Shown here in pieces: positions 11,261 through 21,179 of a stretch of DNA of 64,000 nt. Both the position numbers and the translations under genes were made by a program. The notes beneath the pieces are model-generated. The model was not told the DNA's origin and did no database searches. It worked only from the letters and a program-made list of their open reading frames with translations. The number at the start of each line of letters is the position of its first letter. Within the stretch, counting starts at the first letter, position 1. Source of the stretch: Uloborus plumipes (Eukaryota; Arthropoda; Arachnida; Araneae; Uloboridae); the NCBI GenBank assembly GCA_038373865.1, contig JAXGGA010002913.1:48182-112181 (forward strand), read 5' to 3'.

Positions 11261-12422
11261 CGTAAACTAGCTATGCGCCAGTATTGTAGCAAGATAAAGC
11301 ATTAAATTCAGAACATTTTTGAGACGTGTCACTATTGCGGCCAGAAAGCGAAATTTTAAAACTATATTACGACCATAACTCTTACTAGAAAAACTTTCTG
11401 TTATCCTTAACTGAGAATAGTCTGAAGTAACGGAAAAGGAAAGCATAACTTTCAATAGTAATTTCCCTTCCGTTCCTAGTAACCCACAAAGCTGATACCT
11501 GACATTCTTAAAAATCTCAATGGTATTCTATTGAACATTTGTAGACCATTCTACACAAAGGACATCAGACACCAAAGAATTTCAATTGACTAAGCAATAC
11601 AAGCTTGGATCACGAAGCATCGGGAAAAAAAGAAAATCCACTTTCTTCGAGTCTAAGCCAACTTGACTTAGGTAACAATGGGTAACGGAAGTGTGCAACC
11701 ATTTTGAGAGATTTATGCTCGACTGCAAGCACGAACTTCGGCCATTTCGTTATGAAATGGTTCCTCACGTCCTAAAAAGAAGCACAGATCCGATGCCAAC
11801 GGAAACCTTAGTCAAAGAATAACGTCAGATTTTTTTTTCTTGTAGAAAAAATTAAAATTTGCATGCATCTGTGCGATAGAATCCAGTTTATTTCCTTATC
11901 AAAAAACAGTGGAGCCGTTTTTTACAAAACTACGCTTTAAGACGTACCTTAAGTACTCTAACGAATTAATGTGTTTTAGTTCTGGGAGCAAACATTTCTT
12001 TTACATCACTAGCGTTTGCTGCTGTCTTGTGCCAGCAAGGCTGGCCATTTGGGGTGACTGAAAACGGATTTAAAAATTCAGTTGCAGATTTTAAATGCAT
12101 TTTTAAAGAGAATAGAAACATTAGAATTGGTTCAATATGAATTTTGAAATAATTTTAAAAAGCGAGGACAAATGGGGATTTCTTTTTTATATTGTCAATG
12201 CACTTTGTAAGCGTAGTATTTGACCCAACTTTGTGACACAATTAACTTGAAACATTAAATTTTATAAAATGATAGGTTTTATTCAACATCTAACCATATA
12301 GAACTGCAACAATATATAATATGCAACATTTGCATATGTTAGTGTAAGAGGAGGGAAAATTAAATTCGCTGGAGCACTTTTAAAAGTAATATTTGTGGCA
12401 TTAGTGAGTTTTGTTTCAATAG
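11261..12422. other. No recognised gene
   Basis: AT-rich sequence without a convincing frame or RNA. Nothing specific is seen. Confidence 0.5.
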
Positions 12423-12950
12423 CAGGGTTAGAAGTTAGTAAAAAAGCCTACTGGTCCCTCGGACTAGTCAACATGAACATGCACTAGTCCGCAGACAACA
12501 TTACTGATCCGCTTTAAATTTAATACTAAACATGTTTGTGCTTAAAATCATTTACTTTTATTTTAAATAAAACTGTTTCACTTGTTACTCATTGATTTCA
12601 CAGTAAAAAAAAACCCTAAATTTCAACACACATATGTTTAAAAGTAAAATAACTGCAAAAACAGTTCAAAATAGTAAAACATGACAACAAAATAAGCAAA
12701 GAGTAAAACATTTTTCTACTGATAAGGATTTGCTTAATCTTTCAAAATGTTCATTTCTATATGCATGCAATTATTTTTCAAAATTAGTATTTTTGCTTTT
12801 ACTATTTTCATATTTTTCTAAGCGCCTGGAGGTTTTGCGTGATTGCCGATTTTCGGCGGCTGGTGGTCTCTCGGACCACTGATTATTTTTTCTGGTGGTC
12901 CAAGTTTCACTGGTCTGGGACCAGTGGACTAGGAGTAATTTCGAACCCTG
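12423..12950. mobile_element. Probable hAT-type MITE (528 bp)
   Basis: The ends CAGGGTTAGAA and (right, inverted) CAGGGTTCGAA form a terminal repeat of the hAT type. GGTCC/GGACC palindromic repeats (CTGGTCC, GGACTAGT, GGACCAGTGGAC) cluster just inside both ends. I could not find a clean 8-bp duplication, so the boundaries rest on the termini only. Confidence 0.6.
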
Positions 12951-13010
12951 TAAAAGCTCAATTTACTTTTTCGTCCAAAAATAGTCTCAATCGCAATTTA
13001 AATTTCTAGC

Positions 13011-13440
13011 TTGTCATTCAAATTTCATTGCAGAACTAACACGGACAGAACGGATGTTTTAGAACCGCTTAAAATGATAACGAACGGATTTTCTTGCCCA
13101 AAAAGAGAAGACGCAACCGAGTCGCGGGTGTCTATGAACCCATTAATTCGGCGTAGCTGGCTGCGCTTATTGTTCGCGGGTCTTCGTTGGGATAATGGCA
13201 CAGACACCATTAAGCGCCAAAGGGGGCGTCGACGGCCGGCCGGATACGGACAGGGGCCAGGTGGCAGACGATGCGTTGACTCACCTACATCCAGGCGAAC
13301 CCAAACATTGCAGCGATTTCCCAATCCGGGCACAGAAACAGATGTACCACTTGCACGGACACACAGATGTGGAATGCTTATCTCTTCCTGGCCCCGCGAG
13401 TGGAAATCGATGCCGTGTTGGATTTGGGAGGACTAATTAC
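13011..13440. other. GC-richer unique island, possible host exon or regulatory DNA
   Basis: This patch stands out from the AT-rich background and is open in three overlapping frames on both strands (141, 102 and 87 codons). Simultaneous openness is expected from low stop-codon density in GC-rich DNA. A TTTCATTGCAG sequence resembling a splice acceptor precedes it at about 13023-13033. No domain is recognised in any frame, so I do not call a CDS. Confidence 0.35.
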
Positions 13441-13543
13441 CATCTCTCCCTTAACTAAACAAGGCTGGAAAGCCATCAATTTAGTTTCGTTTTACCAGGA
13501 ACACAATACCCGGTAATATGCTTCTTCACACAAGCAATATGCG

Positions 13544-13857
13544 TACTGTCTGATCTTTTTAGGCAAAAACTTTCGCGCATTTACGCATGCGTCAGGTCTT
13601 CTCTAGTCTTATTAAAATAGGAGTATAAGGCAAGATAACAATAAGGGGAATAATAATAAAAAGCATTTTGAACCGCATCAAACAACGTGGAACGATGCAT
13701 TTGCTTTTTCCTTTTGACATATTCAACTAAACTATGTATTTGAAATCAGCAAGTTTAAAATTGAAAACTTTAGAACGTTATCACCCACAACACATCTACC
13801 CTTGTTTAAGTGGAACTGTTTGCGAGTGCTATGAGCGGTTTTCATGGACAGACAGTA
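13544..13857 (-). mobile_element. TA-type MITE family A, copy 2 (inverted)
   Basis: It is bounded by TACTGTCTGAT and GGACAGACAGTA with TA at both edges (13544-13545 and 13856-13857). The contents are the reverse complement of the copies at 10826, 25081 and 52630. It is the most clearly bounded copy of the family. Confidence 0.75.
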
Positions 13858-13865
13858 TGTCTTAC

Positions 13866-14717
13866 TAAAGCTCTAGATTAGGGGTCGCCAATAGCCAACG
13901 GGTGACTTTTTTTTTTTTTTGAAATGGCGACCAAAGAAACAAGTGCCAGTCACCAAATTTGGCAACCACTATTCGACCTTGAAATGATTTTACATGAGCG
14001 CACCACCTAAGCCCTTCTCTGGAGTTTCTGGTAACGTTACGTTACTAGACGTTAACGTTATCTTAATTTTGTACAAATTATTTTTATCCTTTTTCGTCGC
14101 TCATTTCAGATTGAATATTTATAAATTAAAGTTACAGAATCGATGATTTCTTAACTTTTTACATCTACTCGTATTTAAAAATGGTCCTTTTTTTACAATC
14201 GCTATTGGGGGGAGGTAAAGGATGATTCCATGAAAAAAATTCGAGTCAGGCGATAGAAATTTTCTGAGTAATAATTTATCTAAAACCTGCATAATTTTTC
14301 ACATTATTTAGTAAAAAATTTCTATGTTATAATTTTTTTCAAAATGGCTACCATTTTCAAACACTATTTCTCTGCTTACTTCCTCTGTCAAAATTGTCAC
14401 TTTGCTTCCGGTTACCGGGTTAAATTTCGGGGAATTTAACCCGAAGAAATAGGCAGTATACCGCCTATTTTTTCTATCAATTTTTTAGTTTAAATTTTAT
14501 TGCATGTTTTAGAATTAATCAGCATAAAAAGATATAATTAAATCAACTGAAATTTTTGCCTATTTTCATCTAGAAATCACATATTTTATTTCATACTTTT
14601 TAGTGTGAATCAAGCTCACAGAAATAGTCGTCAGATCAAAAAATATTTTTTAAAATATTTTATTGGTCACTTAGTTAGAAAATAATTAGTACTCAGAATT
14701 TTTAGTCTAGAGCTTTA
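13866..14717. mobile_element. TA-type element with GTCGCC-rich ends
   Basis: The inverted ends AAGCTCTAGA and TCTAGAGCTT are flanked by TA on both sides (13866-13867 and 14716-14717). The left subterminal region (AGATTAGGGGTCGCCA) matches partial copies at about 44860-44935 and 57915-58026. There is no transposase. Confidence 0.65.
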
Positions 14718-15097
14718 CTCCCCACTTAATTGACGTTTTTTGCATATGAGGGCAATCCCACCGAAATAGAAGTATCAACTGTTGCAGTAAGCAACCAACA
14801 AAAACTCAAATTATTTTTTATATCCTTGCTTTGCACGAAATTCTTGAAGAACATGAGCTGTATTTCTATAGAATGCAATTTTAAATACTTCCAGGAATAA
14901 CCTTTAAGTATTATATGGGCGATTCTCTGTAAACTGGTAAATCGCTGTCCGGACCAAGTATTTTAAAAATAATAAAGTGAAATAACGAAATTATCGCTCG
15001 TAATACAAGTAAAGCATTAATACTTTGTGGCCCAATTGTATTTGGAGTGATAACAATTTAATTTTTTTTTCTAGAAATTATCTAAGCGCCAAAAACA

Positions 15098-15707
15098 CAG
15101 TCCCCTGGCTGTCCCAATCCCATAGTCTAACTGTTAAAGATAGTATTTCGAAAAATCTATTAACACTACATAAATTTGGCAATTAATATCTAAAAATAGA
15201 ATAATGAAGCTATATTTTTCTTATGAAATAAGGTCTAATTACGTATTTTTAATATTCAATATTGTCTTGTAAATGTTGTCCGGAGTTTTTTCAAACAGTC
15301 CCCTGCGAAAAATTCAAAGCTGGGTTAGAAAAAATCCGTTACTCTTACAAATATTATTTGGGGTTAAATGAAACGCAATCAGTATAAAGATGCCAAAATT
15401 GCTGAATGAAGCAGCGGAATGCCATTTTGTTTAGCGTCCAAACCCCATATGTGATGGGAATGTTCATTTGGATCGTTGAGAAAACAGTCCTCTGATAAGT
15501 GATTTTATTAAGGTTAATTAGTTTAATTATTAAGCATCTAACTTATTATTTCTATGATTTGTGTCTAAATTTGCTGATAGTTTCGTAACGAATTATGCTC
15601 CAGTAATTTTGCAAATATTGCGCAACTAAGTGAAAATACACAGTCCCCTGCCTACAGTCCCCTGCCTAACAATACAGCAGGGGACTGTTTTACATTCCTG
15701 GGGACTG
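15098..15707. repeat. Left subterminal CAGTCCCCTG motif cluster
   Basis: Exact CAGTCCCCTG copies start at 15098, 15296, 15641 and 15655 on the plus strand and at 15678 on the minus strand. One-mismatch versions start at 15485 and 15698. Clustered short subterminal repeats of this kind commonly bind transposase; that role is inferred here. Confidence 0.8.
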
Positions 15708-16176
15708 TTGATTTCATGTATTGGTCATTATTTAAACAATGTATTTGCATAAATTCGTTCACTCGTTGAAGATTTCTTAATATAGGTATCAATAGAGACC
15801 TTTTAAAAAAAATTGAGACAGCATGCTCGATCTGTTTTCGGAAGCCCCTCGAATTATACAATTGAAGAAAGTACTGTAAGATACCACCATTCAGGAATGC
15901 TCAGCTAGCTTCATGCAGAATGTTAACGTTGCTGATGTAAACTAACTTGAATAAAAGTCCTTCATAAAAATCTATAACGCAAAAATGGTTAACAATTGAA
16001 AACACATACATAAAAAATTGCTCTACACGGCTAGCCATCGTAAATACAACACCCTGAAGAAAGCATGCAAATAATATGAAATTTACAGCATGCGTTAGCG
16101 GAGGTGAGATATGCAAATGAGTAGAATTTAAGCGCAGACGCACGTCACGCGCGCCTGTGGCGCCACTTCAAAGCCC

Positions 16177-16184
16177 TATTTAAG
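16177..16184 (+). promoter_or_regulatory. TATA-like box of the transposon gene
   Basis: TATTTAAG lies downstream of a CG-rich stretch (CACGTCACGCGCGCCTG). A transcription start about 25-30 nt further on would fall near 16205, after the first ATG at 16187 and before the one at 16241, which supports the second ATG as the start. Confidence 0.5.
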
Positions 16185-16240
16185 GCTTGGAGATTTCGGT
16201 CACGTTATTTACCTTATCAAGCGTTAATTCTGTTACTGAG

Positions 16241-17140
16241 ATGCCTCCTAAAAAGAAAAAGTTGTCCGAAAAAGAATTAGAAAGAAAGAGAGACTTAGAG
16301 CGACTACGGTATCAAAGGAGAAAAAATGATCCTCAAAAGAGAGAAGAAATGAAAGAAAAGGAGAGTTTAAAATACCAGAAAAAGAAAGAAAAAGGTTTGA
16401 GGAAATTAGTCAAAGATATGACGCCACGGGAACACAGGGCTGCCTTAAAGAAATGGAAAGAGCATTGTACTGCATACCGAGCTAAACGAATGAAACTGAA
16501 TGTTACTAGTACGTCTAAATGTGAAAGCATGCCATTATCAGATCCTGAAACCGATAGCCACCCCTCAGGAGTTGCTCCAGATCCAGATCCTCTTTCTACT
16601 ACTCCAAGTCCAGCAATATGCAGCACTTGCTCATTATCAGATCAAAGAAAAAAACGATTCAAAAGGCGAAGACGAAAACATAACAAAGCAAAAAATGAAC
16701 AGATTGGAAGCTTACAGAAAAAACTTGAAAGATACAGGAAAAGACTGGGGAGATTTGAAACTAGAAAAACAAAGACTGCTGAGAACACCCCTAAGGCAAA
16801 AATATTGAAAATGTTAGGTAAGCCTAACAAGAGAGAAGAAGTGGTGAAGAAAGCATTATTCGGTGATGTTCTTAGTAAACAGTTGAAAGAAAATTATTCA
16901 ACTTTAAAACATACCAAAGATAAGCAAATATTTAAAAAAGTAATATCTGGTAGTCTTGTTCAAAAGTATAGGAATTGTATACCTAAAGAAAACACGACGT
17001 TTCATAGAAGAGTCAAACCATTGAACATCAATGGGCTGGATGTACCTGTAACTCGACGAATTAAAATACCTGAAAGTGATAAACGAGCTGTTCAGAATTT
17101 CTTTGAAGATGATAGTAACAGTCGTATGGCAGCCGGTTAA
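16241..17140 (+). CDS. Basic coiled-coil protein, N-terminal part of the transposon product
   Basis: This frame encodes 299 residues from the ATG at 16241 (MPPKKKKLSEKELERKR). An in-frame ATG at 16187 would add 18 residues but lies only a few bases after the TATA-like box. The first 90 residues are dominated by Lys, Arg and Glu in a heptad-like pattern. A Ser/Pro/Asp linker follows (about 90-130), then a second basic coil with KKRFKRRRRKHNK, a likely nuclear-localisation and DNA-contact segment. The last 30 residues (IKIPESDKRAVQNFFEDDSN) are less basic. It ends at TAA 17138-17140 and overlaps the next frame, which is shifted by +1. In the same frame the codons just after the stop still look protein-like (KEFITRN). 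I infer that this is the N-terminal part of one protein now interrupted, or a separate first protein of a two-gene transposon. I recognise similar predicted proteins in invertebrate genomes only by general impression. Confidence 0.7.
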   Translation: MPPKKKKLSEKELERKRDLERLRYQRRKNDPQKREEMKEKESLKYQKKKEKGLRKLVKDMTPREHRAALKKWKEHCTAYRAKRMKLNVTSTSKCESMPLSDPETDSHPSGVAPDPDPLSTTPSPAICSTCSLSDQRKKRFKRRRRKHNKAKNEQIGSLQKKLERYRKRLGRFETRKTKTAENTPKAKILKMLGKPNKREEVVKKALFGDVLSKQLKENYSTLKHTKDKQIFKKVISGSLVQKYRNCIPKENTTFHRRVKPLNINGLDVPVTRRIKIPESDKRAVQNFFEDDSNSRMAAG

Positions 17141-18899
17141 AAGGAATTTATTACTAGGAACACTGAAAAGGCAAAAAAGATATCTATTAGATACAGTTCT
17201 TAATTTGTACAAAAAATTTGTGGCTGAGAAGTGGAGAATAAGTTATCAAACATTCTGCCGACTGCGTCCATTCTGGGTAGTCAAACCAAATGCTCAAAAT
17301 CGTAATGCATGCCTATGTTTGATCCACAGTAACTTAGATCTGAAGCTGTGCGCTTTATATGAAGCCAAAATAATACCTTACCGGAATTACCAAAAGTTAC
17401 TTGAAGACTTGTGTTGCGATCGATATGACGAAGAATGTATATCAAGAACATGTTCTACTTGTATCAATAGAAATCCCGAGTATAAAAAGTTTGACGATAA
17501 CATAGTTATAAAATATAAAATGTGGATTTCTGAAAAGCAAGAAATCCAAGACTTCAAGACTAAAAAGCCTCGAACAGTAACTAAATACCTTAAAAAATCA
17601 TTTGACATACATCCGAGAAAACTCATAACACATTTGCAAAAAGATCTAACTAAGTTCTTTGCTCATCAAAGAAATATTGTACACCAATATAAAGCCATGA
17701 ATGATTTAAAACTAAATCTACAAGACGAGGATGTCCTACTCCACATTGATTTTAGTGAAAATTATTGCACCAAGTACGCAGAGGAAATACAGGCCTTTCA
17801 TTTCGGTGGATCTCGAGCTCAACTGAGTCTGCATACTGTCGTAGTTTACCAACGGGATTCAATCCGTTCTTTTTGCACAGTCTCCGAGAACTTATCCCAT
17901 TCACCTGCTGCCATTTGGACCCATTTGCAACCAATTTTCAAGACTCTTTCGCGTGGCATTAAACACGTACATTTCTTAAGTGATGGCCCAGTTACTCAGT
18001 ACCGTAATAAAACTATGTTCTTTTTAATGGCAACTAAATTAGCTGAAGAATTTCCAGATGTTGAAAAATTTACATGGAACTATACAGAAAGTGGCCATGG
18101 CAAAGGTGCACCAGACGGCGTCGGAGCAACGTGTAAAAGAACAGCTGATTTTGTTGTTAATTCTGGGGGCGATATTGATAATATTAATCAATTTGTCAAA
18201 TCCGTACAAGAGCGATGCCTCGGTGTTACATGTATCCTAATTGACGGTAATGACATCCAAGCAATGATCGATAAAGTTGAAAAGGAAGTGTCCACTCAAA
18301 AGTGCTTCAAAGGCACCTTGAATGTGCATCAGGTCTCAGGTGTCTATTCCCGCTTCATCCTCACTCTTCAAGCTAAATGCAAAACCGTAACAATGAAAAG
18401 CCTCAGCTGTTTTTGCAACAACGGATCTTGTGAGCATTATAAGATAGGCAGTATCAATTTCGACCTAAAACCCAGATTGCGGGTAGAAGATGTCTTTACA
18501 GATTCTGAATCGAAAGAAGAGTTTGATTCAGCTGAATTAACACCAACACCAAATACGCCTCCAAAATCATTTGACGGAGAAATAGCTGGAACCAGTAGCA
18601 CTCCAAATTCCTACTATAGTACTGGAGACTACGTTCTTGTGAGATGTTCAGCAGAAAACGCAGAATATCGCTATGCCGCTGTAATTACAGAGATTGATGA
18701 AGATGAAAATGACTTACGAGTTATTTTTCTGAAGATTTGGGACAAAAAGGGGCAGATTTTCAAAATGGATGATAGGAACATTTCAGACGTGCCGTTTGAT
18801 CAGGTAATCCAAAAATTAGATATTCCTAACTTGATTATAAAGGGGAAGAGATTATTTTATAAATTTCCTGCACAAGTAGATGTTTTCGAGGCAAAATAG
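17109..18899 (+). CDS. Transposase-like protein, probable DDE/D catalytic core
   Basis: The frame is open from about 17076, but its first codon there is GTG; the first ATG is at 17109, giving 596 residues. It has a good protein-like composition throughout. Numbering from 17076: a Cys-rich block at 79-129 (CLCLIH, then CC, C, CSTC) could bind zinc. HIDFSENY (D225), FLSDGPVTQYRN (D303) and ESGHGKGAPDGVGATCKR (E338/H341/D347) are well separated acidic motifs that I infer form the catalytic core. A second Cys/His patch lies at 445-454. A beta-rich segment at 517-560 (GDYVLVRC, YRYAAVITEI) resembles a small chromatin-reader or BAH-like fold. Together with 16241-17140 it fills the transposon, and both read outward toward the right terminus. 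The superfamily is unassigned. Activity is doubtful if the frame break upstream is a mutation. Confidence 0.75.
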   Translation: MIVTVVWQPVKRNLLLGTLKRQKRYLLDTVLNLYKKFVAEKWRISYQTFCRLRPFWVVKPNAQNRNACLCLIHSNLDLKLCALYEAKIIPYRNYQKLLEDLCCDRYDEECISRTCSTCINRNPEYKKFDDNIVIKYKMWISEKQEIQDFKTKKPRTVTKYLKKSFDIHPRKLITHLQKDLTKFFAHQRNIVHQYKAMNDLKLNLQDEDVLLHIDFSENYCTKYAEEIQAFHFGGSRAQLSLHTVVVYQRDSIRSFCTVSENLSHSPAAIWTHLQPIFKTLSRGIKHVHFLSDGPVTQYRNKTMFFLMATKLAEEFPDVEKFTWNYTESGHGKGAPDGVGATCKRTADFVVNSGGDIDNINQFVKSVQERCLGVTCILIDGNDIQAMIDKVEKEVSTQKCFKGTLNVHQVSGVYSRFILTLQAKCKTVTMKSLSCFCNNGSCEHYKIGSINFDLKPRLRVEDVFTDSESKEEFDSAELTPTPNTPPKSFDGEIAGTSSTPNSYYSTGDYVLVRCSAENAEYRYAAVITEIDEDENDLRVIFLKIWDKKGQIFKMDDRNISDVPFDQVIQKLDIPNLIIKGKRLFYKFPAQVDVFEAK

Positions 18900-19252
18900 T
18901 TTTTGAAAGTTATATTCAACTCATTGTGATTATATTTGTCCTTTTTGATTGAGAGAAAGTCCTCAGAATTTATTTGTAGATCTGATTTGAAATCATATGT
19001 ATGAGATTTAAGAAAAAGGGCTAGGTTATCATTATTTCATTAAATTGTATTCAAAAAAGACTGAATACAGCATTTAACAATTTATATTAATGCTAATATT
19101 AAAATAATTATACTTTAAGTTGACTTAAGACTAAGAACAAATTGTTTGGTTTAGTATGTTTTTGATTTGAAATTTTATATTTTGTAAGAAAAGTTATTCT
19201 TTTTGTTTTGCAATTTTTCTGTGGCAACTTTATAAACGAATATAACAAAAAT

Positions 19253-19258
19253 AATAAA
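19253..19258 (+). terminator. Poly-A signal of the transposon gene
   Basis: AATAAA lies 354 nt after the stop of the transposase-like frame and before the right subterminal motif cluster. It is a plausible eukaryotic polyadenylation signal, although such hexamers are common by chance in AT-rich DNA. Confidence 0.4.
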
Positions 19259-19308
19259 AAAATGAAACGAATGATATGACTTCTATATAAAAGTCCTGTC
19301 TCACCTGA

Positions 19309-19359
19309 CAGTCCCCTGCATGTTTAACACAGTCCCCTGTTGCATCTAACAGTCCCCTG
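19309..19359 (+). repeat. Right subterminal CAGTCCCCTG motif cluster
   Basis: Three exact CAGTCCCCTG copies start at 19309, 19330 and 19350, about 20 nt apart. They match the cluster at the left end of the same transposon. Confidence 0.85.
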
Positions 19360-19963
19360 TCATGATTTATTAGAAAAACACATATAACTTAAAAAATACA
19401 TAGAATTTCAATGGGCCTCCTCTTTAACTAAAGTATAAGATTAATTTCCTAAGTAATAATATTAAAATTTTACGAAAATTTCAAAAAAATATATCCGGAC
19501 AGTTTTTGCATGATTTATGACGAGTTTACAGAGAATCGCCCATATATAGCTTAGCAACGGATTTATCTTTTGAGAAATGTCGGTTTCTAAGCAAAAAATA
19601 TTTTAATGTATTTCCTGGAAATTTTCAAAACTTAATTGCATTATAGAGTTTATGTTCTTCATGAAGTTCATGCAATTAAACAAGCATCCAACATATTTGG
19701 AGTCATTGCAGGGAGTGATATGTACGACAATTGACACGTCTTTTTCAATAGAATTTTCTATATTCGACCAAGAGTGATTTTCGACGCTTTCATGAGGCGC
19801 AAGTTGTGAGACGAGTTCAAGACTGAAAACTACCCTGATTGTATCCTACTTTCCAACGCAAAGAGCATTTGGAAGGAAAACATATGTACAGTAAAATACT
19901 TGGCTTAAAAGAACTATTGACAATTTGCCCGGCAATCTACAAGGCAATTGTTTCATTTTGCTA

Positions 19964-20401
19964 CAGGGGTGTTCACAGGGGGGGGGGGGGGGATTATGGC
20001 ACAAGAATGCACCATCAATTTTTTTCGGGGGAGGGGGGTAACTTTATTTATTTATTTACTTTTAATTTAAATTTATTTTAGTTATTATTATTATTTTTAT
20101 TATTTTGTGTGTGTGTTTGGAATGTATGGAAAGGGAAAAAGCAGCATTGCAGTTTATTCCTTCAGTGACTATTATTAAGTTATAATTAAATTATAACTTT
20201 CAGTGGCGTAGCAAATTATTGTTTAAATAAAATGCTAATAATTATAATAAAAAAATTAATAAATAAATAATATTGTAAAAAATAAATAAGAGGGCTGAAA
20301 GTAAAAATAAAAAATTACAAGAGGGTTGTGAAAACTTTTTTTTTTGAGGGGGGAGGGGAGAGATTTGCGCCATTGAGTTTGAGGGGAGGGAGCCCCCTTG
20401 T
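19964..20401. mobile_element. G-rich hAT-like MITE
   Basis: It starts CAGGGGTGTTCACAGGG and ends GGAGCCCCCTTG(T). TTTTGCTA is present on both sides (19956-19963 and 20402-20409), with one extra T at the right junction. Inside are long G runs, a TTA-rich low-complexity stretch and another G-rich block. There is no transposase. Confidence 0.6.
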
Positions 20402-20801
20402 TTTTGCTATTGCTTAAAACTATCTGCAAAGTATTGATACACCTCAGATTTCACTTATTTGAGTAACCCTCAGATTAATCCTCAGAAAACGCGATTGGCG
20501 GAAAATTATCGAAGTCCTACTTCCGTCACTCGACATTTTTAAACGTTTGATTTCAGTCGTGTACACGGAAGACTTGCACCCCTTGGAAGTTTCAGTTCAG
20601 AATGGAGCCCTTTCATGTCAACGGTTCCATTCCGTTAATCACGCGATAAGTTAAAAATCCATTTTACACGTAAACTATGTTCTTTTTCCAAGAAAAACTT
20701 TTCCTTTTAGTCTTTTACTCTCTAAGATTTCTCTTACATTAATAATTTCAGGAAAGGTCACGTTATCTCGATCGTGGTTTTCTCAGAGGATTGCTTTTGT
20801 A

Positions 20802-21177
20802 CACTGTAAAAAATGAATGCTGATTTTACAGTATAATACAGCTAATTTTATAGAAATAAACCGTAAAAATTACTAATTTTGCAGTAATAAACTAAAATTT
20901 CTAATTTTACAGTACAAAACTGTAAAATTGCTAATTTTACAGTTTATTACTGTGCATTTTGCAGTTTTAAGGTAGAACCTCTACTGCCAGAATTATACTG
21001 TTGTTTTTACACTATAATACAGCTAAAATTTACAATGATAAACTGTAAAATTTCTAACTTTACAGAAAGAAACTGTAAAATTGCTAGTTTTACCGTTTAT
21101 TATTGTTAATTTTCAGTTTTAAATTGGAACCTCGGCTGCCAGAATTATGCTGTAAAAACAGTTGATTTTTTGCAGTG
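20802..21177. mobile_element. TA-type palindromic MITE (376 bp), complete copy
   Basis: The ends CACTGTAAAAAATGAATG and (right, inverted) CACTGCAAAAAATCAAC are flanked by TA on both sides, the Tc1/mariner-type duplication. The inside is a reiteration of ACTGTAAAATTGCTAATTTTACAG-type units in alternating orientation and would fold extensively. Confidence 0.8.
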
Positions 21178-21179
21178 TA

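Larger units (their letters stand above)
14917..19541 (+). mobile_element. Coding DNA transposon with GGGCGATTC termini (4625 bp)
   Basis: The termini are a perfect 19-nt inverted repeat, GGGCGATTCTCTGTAAACT, followed slightly further in on both sides by CTGTCCGGA. The element is flanked by a 4-bp ATAT duplication (14913-14916 and 19542-19545), although this AT-rich palindrome makes the exact boundary ambiguous by a base or two. It contains about 1.3 kb of 5' non-coding DNA with CAGTCCCCTG motifs, two overlapping plus-strand frames (16241-17140 and 17109-18899), a poly-A signal, and a right subterminal motif cluster. The transposase-like frame has spaced acidic residues suggestive of a DDE/D enzyme, but I cannot place it in a named superfamily. 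Confidence 0.85.
14827..19685. repeat. Older foldback split by the 4.6 kb transposon
   Basis: The left arm at about 14827-14897 and the right arm at about 19612-19685 are imperfect reverse complements; both hold AAGAACAT, ATGCAATT and TTCCAGGAA blocks in the same order. Taking out 14917-19541 leaves a hairpin with a loop of roughly 80 nt, so the transposon appears to have landed in the loop of a pre-existing inverted repeat. Confidence 0.6.

Noticed and set aside
13011..13458. Overlapping 141-, 102- and 87-codon frames
   Set aside because: Several frames on both strands are open at once because the patch is GC-rich, and none has a recognisable domain; kept only as a possible host island.
16333..18240. 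Minus-strand and alternative plus-strand frames inside the transposon genes
   Set aside because: They are antisense or out-of-frame shadows of the two transposon coding frames.
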